A DNA stretch of 64,000 bases from Flammula alnicola. Its lineage: Eukaryota > Basidiomycota > Agaricomycetes > Agaricales > Strophariaceae. The stretch covers positions 372,001 through 436,000 of the forward strand of contig JADNRV010000026.1 in NCBI GenBank assembly GCA_015499995.1, written 5' to 3'. Positions 52,444 to 63,915 of the stretch are shown here, piece by piece. The translations under genes were made by a program, and so were the position numbers. Below the pieces are notes generated by a model. That model ran no database searches, was not told the DNA's origin, and saw only the letters and a list, made by a program, of their open reading frames with translations. The stretch's first letter is position 1. Each line of letters starts with the position of its first letter.

Positions 52444-54091
52444 AGGGGTGTTCGTACCTAGCCGCACGTAACCGAGGGTGCTCGGGGCTGTCTGAGCGTG
52501 TTTCATGGGTGGTCGACGGAGATCATGGGCGGTTGGTCAAAGTTGTACGCCAGTGGTCAGCAGTTTGCACTCACATCTTGCACCTTCTTCCCACTCCGTT
52601 CTCATGCTCTTGTAGCTCGAGTCCGTTCGGGCTCTCGTGCACCGCCCTGAAGTCGAAGAAGAACGGCTTGGGCGAGATGCCCGCCATGGCCATGGTGCAA
52701 GTCCAGGGGTACCGCTAATGAAGGCGCAGATTCAGTTGACGCCAGCAGGTCAAAAGGGGCGGTTTCTGGAGGTGAGTTAGGCGGGGATGATGGTGAGTGA
52801 GAAAAGCAGGAGTTATTCTTAGCACGTACCCATTTCGGACAATGAGCCAAAGTAAACAAAGGCGGGGGCGGACTTTCTAGAATTCCAAATCCCAAACAAA
52901 ATTTAAGGTTCAGGGCGGAAAGTCAAAAGTGAACGTAGGCCTGTGGCCGCCTTGTTCGTTTCATATCTCTCTCGTTTCCTCCTCTACGCCTTCCATATCT
53001 TTTGTAGGAGTACATTCAGTTGTATTCTATGGTTTTATGCAAAAAAAATTCGGTATTTTGTGCCCGCCAACTGGGATGGCGCAGCGAGCCTTTTCCGCAG
53101 GAGCGGATCCTTTATTACATACCTGCGCTGCTCGGCCCGCATGCCCATCGTCCAAGTTTCATGTGTTTTTCCAAAGTTGCGCCCCGCATACTCTACGAAC
53201 GTTGTTATCGCATCTGCGGCACTAATCATTAATAATCTCGCAACCAGCCTGGCCTTATTAGCACAGTAAAACCGGTCGATAGTCCTCCGATTGGTACTAA
53301 CCTGTATCAATGCGTGTTCGATAACCCTTCATCAAGATCTGTCGCGTCGTATTTCATGCACTGTAAGATATGTAAATCAAGCTGTTTAGCACATTTCTGT
53401 GTCTTCTTCTCGGCCGCTTTCATTACGGTCAGAAGTTAGAATGCCTATCCACAAGGCCCCCGGACGCGCCAATCCAAGCGATCCGCATCGTCCCATAAAT
53501 CATAAGCTTCGGGGAGAGCTCATGCAACAGGACAATTAAAACCATCTCAACGTCGAAACGACGTTTCCATATTAATATTGCATATCGCAATGGAAGCAAA
53601 GTACCTGGGCGGTGTGATGCATGTACAGCGACATGAACCGATGTTGATCAATGAACACACCATCTTCCCCGTGAAATTAAAGACAATGAGGTGCGAACTT
53701 CGTGTCGCGACATGTTGACATAGACGCCCTAGGGCCAGCTGCGGGCGGTATGTAATATCGGTGAATTTGCACGGTCACAGGCTGTTTGAAGAATGTCAAC
53801 GATGCATGCCTGACGATTGAAGGCTGCAAACGACGAGCGTGCAAAAAATGAGGGAACGAATGTGTACCGCTCTGCCGGGTGATATAGTAGGGCAATCGCC
53901 ATAGGACTTCTAGAAAATGGGAAGAAATGTTTTCCCAATTTTCTTCTCTTAGCTAGACGACTCAGGTCCATCGCCATAAAGCGGGGCTCCAGCCTCAGCC
54001 GACGGCGGCCACGATAGCGGAATTCAGGGTGTAAGGGTGACAATTAACAAGTTCATAGCATTCACAACAAATAGCAATAACATACAATAGT

Positions 54092-55990
54092 TTACCTCCG
54101 CCTACTCCGCGTCGAGCTTTGAAACTTGGAAGTTTCTCTTCTCAGCCGCCTAGAAGTTGAAGAAAATTCAGGGTCAGCATCAGAAATGAGAGATACAATG
54201 TAATGACGTACCTCGTAGCCCGCTCTCTCTCTATCTCTCTTCGTTCCACTTCTTCCGCCGTCAGTTCCTCAAACGCGGTCCTGAATTCCTCCGCCTCTGC
54301 CCAATCGCGCCACACGCTCTTCAGCGTCTTCGGACCGCGGCCATCCCTCGGCGCTCGACCCCACCCAAGCCCCAGACCAGTCTTGTCCTTGACCAAGCCA
54401 AATCCACTCCGATCTCGTTTTTCTCCTGTTGCAACATTTTCCTCTCCAGCATCGCGCTCTCCGCCAATGACGCCCCACTCAATGGCATCTTTTTTGTGCT
54501 TCATAAGCTCCTCATGTACGGCATGCGCAATAAGGGGAATTGCTTCTCCTGTCAGTCCAAGTTCTGCGGCAAGTTTCGTCGCGAATGCCTCGGGTGTAAG
54601 AGGCGAGAGCAAATCCCACTCTATGTGGTCCATGAGGTGATGATTCGCTATTTGGACGTCAATCTGCCAATTTACAAGGGAAAAAGGGGATATGAGACCA
54701 ATGGAGATGAATGAGCGGACAAAGACGCACACTTAGAATGACGCGACATTCGGGTAGTTCCTCCACATTCAGTGGTGCTGCATCAACATCCATAGCCCCG
54801 TCTTGCCCCAGCTCCATAGATGCCACACCTTCATGATCTTCTAGTTGGGCGCGAATTTGAGCGGCAATTGTTTCTGCCCAAGGATTTTGAGGTATGTCGA
54901 GGTCATTGCAGAATATCCTCGCAAATGCCTCGGGTTTGACCAAGGTTTCATTAATATTCCACACGAAGCAGTCTCTTATTCGATGCGTCTCGGTTTCAAA
55001 TTCGACGCGGATCGGGACGAGAGATGTTCTCTTTCCCGCTTGGCTTTCCACTACATCCGGCGGGCTGTTTCAGATGGCATTAGATATTGTTTGGACGTCC
55101 CAGTCAAAAAACTTACGGATATTCATGGGGTGTGGGCGCCATCAATCTTGGTTTTATAAACTTTGCCGGTGGAACCATACCCAGATAACTTTGGTCCAGC
55201 TCTGCTTTTTCTGGCCGCGGCGTTGCCGCAGGACGGGGCGAGGAGACTCCAGTAGTAGCATTAAAAACATTAATGCCAGTATTCATCCGATTTCTTGACT
55301 GTCGTATTGACGTTCTTGTGCCACCGCTCGCGATGAAATCAGAATCATCGGTGTCAATGGCACCCGCGTCCGGAATATCATCGCCCGACCCGGGATCGGC
55401 GTAGTTGATGACCCCTCCTCGTCTTGTCGCTGTTCGAGCATTGGACGTCGATGATGATGCAAGAATAGGTTGTACAAGAAGAGTGACACCGGTCTTCAAG
55501 CGCGACGCATAAGTAGATTGCAGTGCTTGAGGAGTGGTAGGAAGTGGGGGGCGTGGTGGATTCGGCGGCATCATAGGCATGGCTGGTATGATCGGCAACG
55601 GAGGTTGGTACACGGGCGGGATATATGTTGTGGGCGTGTTTGCGAGGGTGCTGGTGCGTGTATTACGTGCCCTGCTGCTTCGACTGCCTTGCGCAGGGTT
55701 TTTGGGAGGAGGAGTAGTAGACGTAGACCAATTATGTAGATTTTTCATGTATGCTTGCAGATGAAGGATTTCAGTCAAACAAGAATATAGACAAAGGCGA
55801 GAAACATACTCTTCGCATGTGCTGGTTGAGGAGTGGGTGAAGCGTAGGCTGCATTCGCAGCTGTCGATATCTGGGTCAGTGTTTGCCGCAACTGTGAATC
55901 GGTCATGTTTCGGTTGATGTCAAAAGCTGCCGTATTGGCGAAAGTAGCTTGAGGATATGGCAAGCCCGATGCCCCCGCATTATCAGTCAT
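54092..55990 (-). CDS. snf5: SWI/SNF chromatin remodeller subunit SNF5 (SMARCB1/Sfh1 family)
   Basis: Core subunit of SWI/SNF- or RSC-type remodelling complexes. A low-complexity N-terminal half (MTDNAGASGLPYPQATFANT, PPVYQPPLPIIPAMPMMPPN) leads to the SNF5 domain with its two repeats: TSLVPIRVEFETETHRIRDC followed by FVWNINETLVKPEAFARIFC, and IDVQIANHHLMDHIEWDLLS followed by PLTPEAFATKLAAELGLTGE and IPLIAHAVHEELMKHKKDAI. After a linker with TLKSVWRDWAEAEEFRTAFE, EELTAEEVERREIERERATR is the conserved tail, and the last exon adds an Arg-rich end (RRLRRETSKFQSSTRSRRR). Introns follow AHAK, HEYP, VILS and RATR. The stop is at 54092-54094. Whether it serves SWI/SNF or RSC cannot be told without seeing the paralogue. 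Confidence 0.92.
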
Positions 55991-56291
55991 GTTTGGTGTT
56001 TAAGCCAGGGAAATTGGCCTAATTAATACCCCAAAGCCGTTCTAAAAGTTAAAGGCGGCAATAACGAGGGAGAGTACGTCCGACTTACTGACAGAGAGAC
56101 TTGAAAGTTGTAACAGGGCGGCCGAGGCTATATTGTTCAGACCAAAAAGAGAAGCATCGCAGAAACGCGACCGGTCACAGCTGTGACTATGCTACCCGTA
56201 ACACATGGATTGGCGACAGTCGACTTTGCCGTTTTCTCAACTCATCCTGTACATAACTTGCCTGGGAGTGAGTCAATTGCATGGCAAGCGG
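55991..56291. promoter_or_regulatory. Divergent promoter snf5 / polymerase-X-like gene
   Basis: About 300 bases between start codons. It contains a near-palindromic GGTCACAGCTGTGACT at about 56173-56188 (arms GTCACAG and CTGTGAC), a candidate binding site by symmetry only. Confidence 0.4.
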
Positions 56292-57992
56292 ATGCTGGCC
56301 TCCCACCTTCATTTGATCCGCTCTAATGCCTCTCGACTCTCACTGCTCACTTCGCGTCGTCTATATTCTGCAATAAAGAGTCGACATAACCAAGCAATTG
56401 TGGACCTGTTGCTCAAGTGTAATGTCCGTGCTTATTTTCGTGAACAGCTTGCATTAACTCGGCACGAAATAGGCAGGGAAGAAGAGGAGCGAAAACCTGA
56501 TTCCAATAGCTTCAAGGTCTACGCGTTCACCCATGCAATCGACTCAGTTCTATCGGTTGACCGGCCAATACGTTCTGGAAATGACGTTCACGCGGTAGAG
56601 TCGCAGTCTCGCATGTCCTTGTATCAATATCATTCTAACCTATGAAGCTTCGAGGCATTGGACCTGGCATCCTGACCAGGATCAACGACTACCTTTACAA
56701 GTTGTACGCGGATGATGCCACGAGAGATCAAGGTAGGCCCCTCAGTATGTTTTTGTGCGGTTCTGATGGAAATTGAAAACAGATACATATCGGGAAATCA
56801 TGAAAGTGAGGGCGACGACTATCTTGAACAGTATACCGGCTATTGGGTGAGAATTTTCTCAAGCGTCATAATTCCTGTCGCCCGACTAACACATGCAAGC
56901 CCAGGCGCAAAAGAGCTATAGAACTAGTCGACGCTGGATGCCTTTCGCTGGACGACTTGATATCTGGCAAATTCAACTCAATGCTGACCCCCAAGCAAAT
57001 CTTAAACGTCAAATACCTAACTCACATTGAACAACCTGTTCTAAGCCAAGATGCGGAGGACGTTCTGGTGGGTTTTGAACCTTCTCTGCAGGTCTATGTT
57101 TTAATCCCTTGCCTTACTACAGGCTTTCTGTCGAGAGAGTTTAGATGCAAGATATGAAATGGTACTCGTCGGCGACTAGTAAGCTCTTTTAATTCCAACT
57201 CTTCTGCGTCGGTCAGCTATACTAATCTAGAACCCAGTCGGAGGGGCATCGATAACTTTCCGGACATTCAGGTCATGATTTTACACCCAGACTTTGTCCA
57301 CGTCCCTTTGCCCACCGAACCACCGCCTGGGAGTCCCTCTCCGCAGAAAGATGCCGCCCCGAAGCCAAGAAAAAGGCGAAAGAACAGAGATGATGAGGAA
57401 CGAACAAATCTGTTGCATGGAGACGTCGTCCCATTACTGCAAGAACGTGGACTCATTTCTGACACCTTCACCTCTGATTTTACATCCTGGCAAGGTATCA
57501 TCCGTCTTCCGGGACGTCATAGAGAATGGGGTGCTCGTCCAGACCGTATATCTGCTATCAAAAATATGGACGGGCATTTTAGGAAGATGTCACTCCAGTG
57601 AGTCATTCTCTCCGATATTTTCTTGAACAGAAAACTCATACTCTAGATACAGCATCGTTCCTCAAAAATCTCTTGGATCTGCTCTATTATCCCTAACTGG
57701 AGACTCCGAATTCGACAAAGAACTATGCAACCGGGCGCAACGGCAAGGCATGCTATTCAACGAATACGGTCTCTGGAAGTGGAATCCAGGCCAAAATAAT
57801 CCTATGACCAGCGTCCCCGATGAAGCTCAAGCTGAATCTATAGCACAGTCCGACGGATATTGGTCACTCGTCAACTCTACGTCGGAAGAAGACATCTTCC
57901 GGGAGTTGGATATCAAGTTCGTCGACCCAACGAAACGAAACTTTCTGTTCCTGTTTGGAAAAGCTCGAAAACGGCGGACTGTACAACCATGA
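56292..57992 (+). CDS. Family-X DNA polymerase-like protein, probably mitochondrial, with altered active site
   Basis: The start MLASHLHLIRSNASRLSLLT and SRRLYSAIKSRHNQAIVDLL reads as a mitochondrial targeting sequence. The 8-kDa-like helices (FKVYAFTHAIDSVLSVDRPI, RSGNDVHA) lead into the helix-hairpin-helix LRGIGPGILTRINDYLYKLY, a second hairpin (ILNSIPAIGRKRAIELVDAG), then YEMVLVGDYRRGIDNFPDIQ and VMILHPDF, where the family has GSYRRG-x-x-x-GDxDxL. Here DIQ stands for DxD, so the second catalytic Asp is Gln. The palm continues TSDFTSWQGIIRLPGRHREW, FRKMSLQYSIVPQKSLGSAL (the third Asp, in RRLDL, is apparently Ser) and LSLTGDSEFDKELCNRAQRQ, GMLFNEYGLWKWNPGQ, and SEEDIFRELDIKFVDPTKRN. About six exons; the start could be an upstream ATG at 56205, which lacks the targeting pattern. 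A polymerase fold is secure, activity is doubtful. Confidence 0.8.
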
Positions 57993-58856
57993 CACTGATA
58001 TACTGCATATTGATTTCTTTCATTTGTTTTACTACATTACTGTACCATTACTATGTTTTTCTTTCCTCTTTTCCCAGCATCGTCCATTGTCTCGGCTTGG
58101 TATTAGTCGATATATTAGGGTGACTAAGAGTTAGCAGTATCATTGCTTTCCTCCATTTTCCCATCCATCTTTCACCTTATAAGCAGCCTGAGGAACATTG
58201 GGTTGAATTCCCTTCTCGTCATACTTATTGAGTGTAATAAGTATATCGCCTTTTCGAATGAAGATGGCTCGGCTATTTTCATGCCGAACGTCGTTGAAGT
58301 TCGCAGGCTTTTGCAAGCAATACGTCTCGCCACAAATACAAAGTTACTGGCACTGCCAGTGGCAGATGTTGGCAGGTGCCAGCTCCTGGATGGTCCAGGA
58401 TGGTCCCTACTACCATTTATCTGCCGCTAGCGTCCTCTTGTCCGTTGTCCTCTGTTGCGGTGCCTGACATCACAACCATCCCGGGCCACGAAATTTGCCG
58501 TGTCGAGCTGGCACGATCAAACAGGATCAGACACCCTAATGCTTGACTCCGAATACGTTTCTGCCTCTGTGGGTCTCCTGCTAGCAATCACACTGGAGGC
58601 AAACAACGAGGCGGTTAATTTTGAACTGCCTATAGGTCGGTTGATGAGGCGGTTGAAACACAGTTGAAAGGCAGTTGACTCACGGTTGACCCATATGGCT
58701 GCGTGATCGACACCACATTGCAGCCAAATTGGGATACAATCAATTCCGGCTGTACTGGCACGTGACTAGAGATCACGTTGGATGATCTTTCCCGATAACA
58801 TCCGTACTTATCTTCAGACGTCTGATGAATTTGCTCGTTGTTTCTCCTCCACCATC
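57993..58856. other. Upstream flank of the transposon gene
   Basis: About 860 bases. Contains duplicated short words near 58340-58430 (GGATGGTCC) and the phased GTTGA array at 58639-58689. Element ends could not be fixed. Confidence 0.4.
58639..58689 (+). repeat. Five-copy GTTGA array with 11-12 bp spacing
   Basis: GGTTGA or AGTTGA at 58639, 58651, 58662, 58673 and 58684. The period is about one helical turn, so all copies face the same side of the DNA. It lies 170 bases upstream of the transposase ATG, where transposase-binding subterminal repeats are often found. Confidence 0.6.
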
Positions 58857-61800
58857 ATGGTCATTTGCACTTGCTCTGAGTGTATAAAATCCACTGTCAC
58901 TGTCCATGGCACACAACAACCAGGCCGAGAAGTGTCTATAATAACACGACGAGATCATGAAAGACAGAATCAACGACATGCATCACCTTCCAGCGCCCAC
59001 AAACGATATTCATCACCATCATCATCACGACCAAGCTCAGCACCAAAGCCTTCCAAAGGATCAGACTCCTCTCCAAAGGGTGTGTAATGAAAGTATTTTA
59101 ATTGATTCTGGCTAATAAATAATTCAGAGATTGTGTTTTCAATGGAACCAATTGTGAAATTCATCTGTGTTCTTATTATCTGGCTCCATATTCGAGCTGG
59201 TGTGAGCCGTTCGGTGGCTAATACTGTTCTCCATGCTATCCGGTTCATTCTTTCGGCAACTATCCACCTCATTGAAACTGCTCTTGGTTTATCGGGCATC
59301 CATGTCAAGCTTCCTGATATCCAACTTCCTCGCGATGTTCGTACAGCATATCAGCGGCAGTGTGCAGAGCCTGATATCATTCGAACAGTCTGCTGTCCTC
59401 GGTGTTTCTCCCTCATTTCTCGCCCAATTCCCTGGACATGTCAATGGAAGGAGTCTCCCAGATCGCGACCCTGTGGTACTGAGCTCTGGAAACTCCAAAA
59501 CACATCCAAAGGGCCAAAATGGATTCCCCAGCGCATGTATTCTACACAATCCTTTGATTCCTGGCTTCGATTCTTCTTATCTCGCCAGATAATTGAAGAA
59601 AGCCTTAGGGATACATTTCACCAACGCGTTAATAATCCAACAGCTGCATATGGTGGAGATATGCATGACGTGCAGGATAGCCCTGCTTGGCAGCATTTGA
59701 ATGGTGTTTTTCAGACACCTTATCATCTAGTATTTGGAATTTATGTTGATTGGTTTAATCCTTTCGGTAATAAAATTGCAGGTAAGTCATTTAATTGTAT
59801 ATTCAAAGATATTTCTAACTTTCTGAAAAGGCAAGACTGCATCGTGTGGAACTATTGCACTTTATTGCTTGAATTTACCCCCACATCTACGCTACCGACC
59901 TGAGAACATCTTCATTGTTGGTCTCACACCTCCTCCTCGTGCCCCAAACATGACAACCATCTCTCATGTTATCAATCCTCTGGTCGATTCTGTCCTCAAA
60001 TATGCTCCTGCTCCAGGTCAGCTTGTACCAACATTTCAATATCCGAATGGTATTCCCGTGGAAGTAAAGACTGCACCTCTGATTTCAGATTTGGAAGCAA
60101 GCCGCAAAGTTGGTGGTTTTTTGGCGCACGCCGCTACTATGTTCTGCTCTTTCTGCCTCTGTACTTCTGCCCAGATTGAAGATCTCAATTTTCAATCCTG
60201 GCAGCTCCGCAGTGGTGCAGAGGTACGAGCCCAGGCCCAGATGTGGCTAGATTTAGAAACGAAGAGTGGACGAGAAGAGCATTCGAAAGCAACTGGCGTT
60301 CGGTGGACTCCACTCCATCGTCTTCCATACTGGGACCCAGTAGCACATGTTATGCTGGGCTTTATGCACAACTGGCTTGAGGGCATTCTCGAGCATCAGC
60401 TTCGGACACTCTGGGGTATCGGACGGGATATTGGGGATACTGAAAAGGTCCAAGAAATAGAGGAGGATGAGCAGTGGACAGAAACAGATGTTTCTGACTC
60501 TGCCGATGAGCTTGATGATCTACGCCAAGAAGCAGCAGAGTATGACAGCCAGGCTGCTAGCTTTATCCCATCTACATCTCATCGTCCAACACGTTCCTCA
60601 ACACTATCTTCTCAGACATCATCCCAAGGCTCATCTACAACACCAACCCAGAACAGCCACCAAACATATTCTGCTCTCTATGATATGGATGAAGAGCACG
60701 AGGACCCAGATCCTGGGGACCCTGATTTTGTCCCGATTGATATCCCTCCTTTCAGCTTCAAGGACACAGAGCTCCAAGCAATCCGGGATTGTATTTCCAC
60801 CATTACTCTTCCAACATGGGTAGAGCGGCCACCAACCAATCTAGGTGAAAAAAGCCACGGAAAGCTTAAAGCTCGCGATCACCTGTCACTGTTCAGTTGT
60901 ATTTTCCCTCTCATTATTCCTGAGTTCTGGTATTTTGCCGCTGCTACGGAATCTCCTCGCCGACATCTTGAATCTTTCCACCATCTTGTTTCTGCCACCA
61001 ACATTATCTCTTCATTCAAAACTTCAAATGCCGCTGCAGATGCCTACACCCAACACTATGTTCAATATCGAGCATCAATTCAAGCCCTTTTTCCACATTA
61101 CCATTCCAAGCCGAATCACCACTATGCAATGCATAATGGAGCTCTTCTCAAATACTGGGGCCTCTTCCAGCTCTCAGCGAGTTTCCAGGTGAGCGAATGA
61201 ATGGCATGTTGCAGAAAATCAAGACCAATCGAAAATTCAGTATGTTTTCACAATTTTATATAAAATGTATACAGTATAGCTGATATAGAATATACTAGGG
61301 GATCTTGATCTCACTATGCTCCGACAAATGAGCCGTCGAGCATATTTGGATGCTTTGCTGCATGATGGAGATGCATCTTCAAAAGAGTTTGCCAATATCC
61401 TGGAACCCATGGATGTATCCAGAAATAGCCCACCATCTCTCCATCCAACTGAAGTGGCAACATTCCTAAAGAATGCAACTCAATTTGTGCCAGAAGACTA
61501 TGATGCCTTGCTTCACTATCTGCAGCACACTGGACGTCAATATCGTGCCTTCCATGCTATTCCTCACCCCCCCAATGCCCTTGTTCTCCCCCCATATGCA
61601 GCACATCCTTTACAGTTCCATCATTTCGAGCATACCTTTAGCTGCCAGCAGTCACACCAGGGAAATAGTGCTATTCAGTTCTACAATCCTCTAACGCAAA
61701 GCCAGGATACAGGATTTATCCATACAATTTGGAGATTACCACTTAATGCGGTAATTCACACATTTGTTGTTGTCCAAACTCACTGTCCACTATCCAATCT

Positions 61801-62002
61801 CGATGAGGAGCGTGCACCATTCATTCACTATCCTGGGTTTATGACTCGGATTTACGATGCACTCCCCTCTAAAAGCTTTGCAATCATCGAGCCCACCCAT
61901 ATTATCACACATCTCACAACTTTCCGGAGGCCAAAAGGAACTTATGGTATTGAAAAAGAAACATTAGTCGTGTGTTGGGCTTTAAATAGAGGGAGGCGAT
62001 AG
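58857..62002 (+). CDS. Tnp2/CACTA-type transposase, frame broken near 61160
   Basis: Basidiomycete protein of the Tnp2-like (EnSpm/CACTA) group. It starts MVICTCSECIKSTVTVHGTQ, a CxCxxC putative zinc-binding head, then a Ser-rich linker; exon 2 runs EIVFSMEPIVKFICVLIIWL to VCCPRCFSLISRPIPW and HLVFGIYVDWFNPFGNKIAG; exon 3 (from 59831) has KTASCGTIALYCLNLPPHLR, ENIFIVGLTPPPRAPNMTTI, MFCSFCLC, LPYWDPVAHVMLGFMHNWLE and KSHGKLKARDHLSLFSCIFP. The acidic domain at 60460-60730 is low complexity. At 61157-61162 the frame breaks: LLKYWG is followed by PLPALSEFPGERMNGMLQKI one base off, as if one base were lost beside GGGG. The last exon (DLDLTMLRQMSRRAYLDALL to WALNRGRR) is intact. About 1,000 residues with four exons. 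The conserved DWFNPF motif and catalytic region are complete, so the copy may be young. Confidence 0.85.
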
Positions 62003-62140
62003 GGAAGTGGATAATATATACAATCAGTCTGTAATGTAGCGCCCATCCACTTTGATATGACCGTAAGAATTGAGAGACCATTCAATGGTAGATTTTCAAG
62101 CTTACCCTTGAGTACAGCGCCTTCACCATGCGGAAGAGCC

Positions 62141-62335
62141 CTAAGATTTGCCCGAGTTGAGAATAGGCAAGCTCGGAGACAGGTCGAGGCAGTAGACGAT
62201 GGCGCTGGCTTTGGCGTAGGCTAGGGCTATTTCGAGCCCTATGCCGCGGTGCCCACCTGTGATAATGGCGATGCGACCGAGGAGGCTGAAGAGGTTTTGG
62301 GGCAGTGCGCATAAAGTTGGTCTTGAAGATGCCAT
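62141..62335 (-). pseudogene. Truncated short-chain dehydrogenase/reductase fragment
   Basis: MASSRPTLCALPQNLFSLLG, RIAIITGGHRGIGLEIALAY and AKASAIVYCLDLSPSLP carry the SDR dinucleotide-binding start (TGGHRGIG in place of TGxxxGIG), but the frame stops after 64 codons, well short of the 240-280 residues of the family. The region directly downstream is the transposon. In the upstream 300 bases (62340-62626) open frames with phrases such as VSMSSGHILMGPASRSPY occur in the same direction, perhaps a further exon of the same relic. It may be a gene cut by transposition. Confidence 0.55.
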
Positions 62336-62659
62336 TCCTGGCAGCAGGCGATCCAGCCTGGATGGAGACGCATAGGATATAGGGCATATACAGATGTACT
62401 GCAAAAAATCAGCACGCGCAATGCCATCACTAGAGAAAAACACGTACGGAGAGCGGCTTGCTGGGCCCATCAAGATGTGGCCTGAGCTCATAGACACAAT
62501 AGGGGTCTCTCCTGGCTGCGATTTGGCCTGGAAGAACTCGACGCCCTCATCAGCTAGTGTCTTGGGTGCCGCAGGGCTGATAGGGTTGGCATTGTCGGAT
62601 GTTGATGGCGAAAGCGATCCTGACACCTGTTAAATCCCTTCTTGCCGCATCCTGCCCTG

Positions 62660-62830
62660 CTCCGAGCATGACTCCTCGTCGATATCGCTACCCGCACCTC
62701 GAAAAAATGGCCGAATCGAAGGGAAGCAACACTTGGGATTAGCAGATGACACGGAGGTCGTACAGGCATCTGCTGGTGCGCTGCTATCGACGGTTGCGGA
62801 GCCGTTTCATGGAAGATTGGGTCGCGGATG
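62660..62830. repeat. Degenerate repeat, copy 1 of 3
   Basis: Contains CTCGTCGATATCGCTACCCG, then ACACGGAGGTCGTAC at 62749-62763 and GGTTGCGGAGCCG. The conserved LDExAGTM block of the other copies is missing. Confidence 0.5.
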
Positions 62831-62969
62831 GATGACGAGAAGGCTGTACTGTGAGCTGTTAGCTGGTAAACGCAGAACATCGTATTCTGTGTGTCGGGAT
62901 GGCTTACTTTCGAATACACAAGGTTGGCGGCACCTGGGTGCCTCCATTAGCTCGCTCTGAACATCGTCT

Positions 62970-63180
62970 CCTGGACAGCATGCCGCCTGCACCTCGAAAG
63001 CCTGGTAGAAGAGAAGAGAATAACACTGGAGCACAATGTACAATGACACGGAGGTCGTACGCACGGAGGTCGTACATACTTCCATTTCTGCGCTTTATGC
63101 ACGGTTACGGAGCCGATTTATTGGATGAGGCTGGCACAATGGGGCTGGACGAGAACGCTGCAAAGCAAGATAGGTAAGTA
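62970..63180. repeat. Degenerate repeat, copy 2 of 3
   Basis: ACACGGAGGTCGTAC appears at 63045-63059 and a partial duplicate follows at once. GGCTGGCACAATGGGGCTGG at 63130-63149 and an adjoining GTAAGT at 63173-63178 match copy 3. Plus-strand reading gives AGTMGLDENAAKQ, but no continuing gene. Confidence 0.55.
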
Positions 63181-63743
63181 AAATATCTTAGGTCCAGTTC
63201 TCCTTGTCGATCTAATGCTTACCTGTATCAGCTGCATTCCTACCCATTCGCGAACCCCTCATCCCAGCGTCCAGCGTGCAAATTCACGCTTGGCATGCCG
63301 AAGAAACTGCGCGACACCGGTGTCTGTGCGCTGGTACGTGCTGCCATATCCCATGTGTCGAACATTCTTGCTGAGTTGTCTTCAGAAGCGTTGTGATCGT
63401 CAACGAGGGCGAGGCTTGAGGAAAGAGGTGAGTAAGCATCCTCAATCCCATTTTCGTACTGAAAACGAGAACCTACCGTGCCTTTGCAAGTCCAATCGCC
63501 ACCGCCCTGCCCACTGCCCCGAGCCTTCAAACACACGCCGCACTTGCCATACGCAATGTTCAAATGACTGTTGGATCGCGGAGGAAGTAGCGAAAGGTGT
63601 TGTTGCTGGAAAACACAGGAAAGAGTGAGCGCTAAAGCCATAGTATCACGTCTGGATGCTTACGGCCGTGAACGTGCTCTGCCCCCTCTTCTTCCCATAC
63701 CCGCCGCCATCTCTCGAATCCGCAATTGTTGGGTACATCTCCT

Positions 63744-63915
63744 CCTCGATATCGCCACCGGCACCTCAAAAGCCTGGCTGAAGGACAGCAGACGACGCGG
63801 AGGTCGTACGTGGCTCTGCTGTTGCGCTGCTCTGGACGGTTGCGTAGCCGATTTCTTGGACGATGCTGGCACAATGGGGCTGGACGACGAGAATGCTGCA
63901 AGGCAGGCATCGTAA
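63744..63915. repeat. Degenerate repeat, copy 3 of 3
   Basis: Holds GGAGGTCGTAC at 63798-63808 and GCTGGCACAATGGGGCTGG at about 63865-63883, ending GTAAGT at 63913. Flanking text (ATATCCCA...GTGTCGAAC...TTGCTGAGTTGT, 63953-63999) also recurs after copy 2 at about 63348-63381, so the duplicated unit extends well beyond the core, and the last copy runs off the window. Confidence 0.55.

Larger units (their letters stand above)
50152..54091. other. Large non-coding region between creA and snf5
   Basis: About 3.9 kb convergent region. 50340-50560 is pyrimidine-rich with CATCT repeats (about 50449-50466). An LTR-like stretch lies near 51192-51556 and a 90-100 bp direct repeat at 52071-52170 and 52354-52443, both listed separately. 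Other open frames have no family resemblance. Confidence 0.4.
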
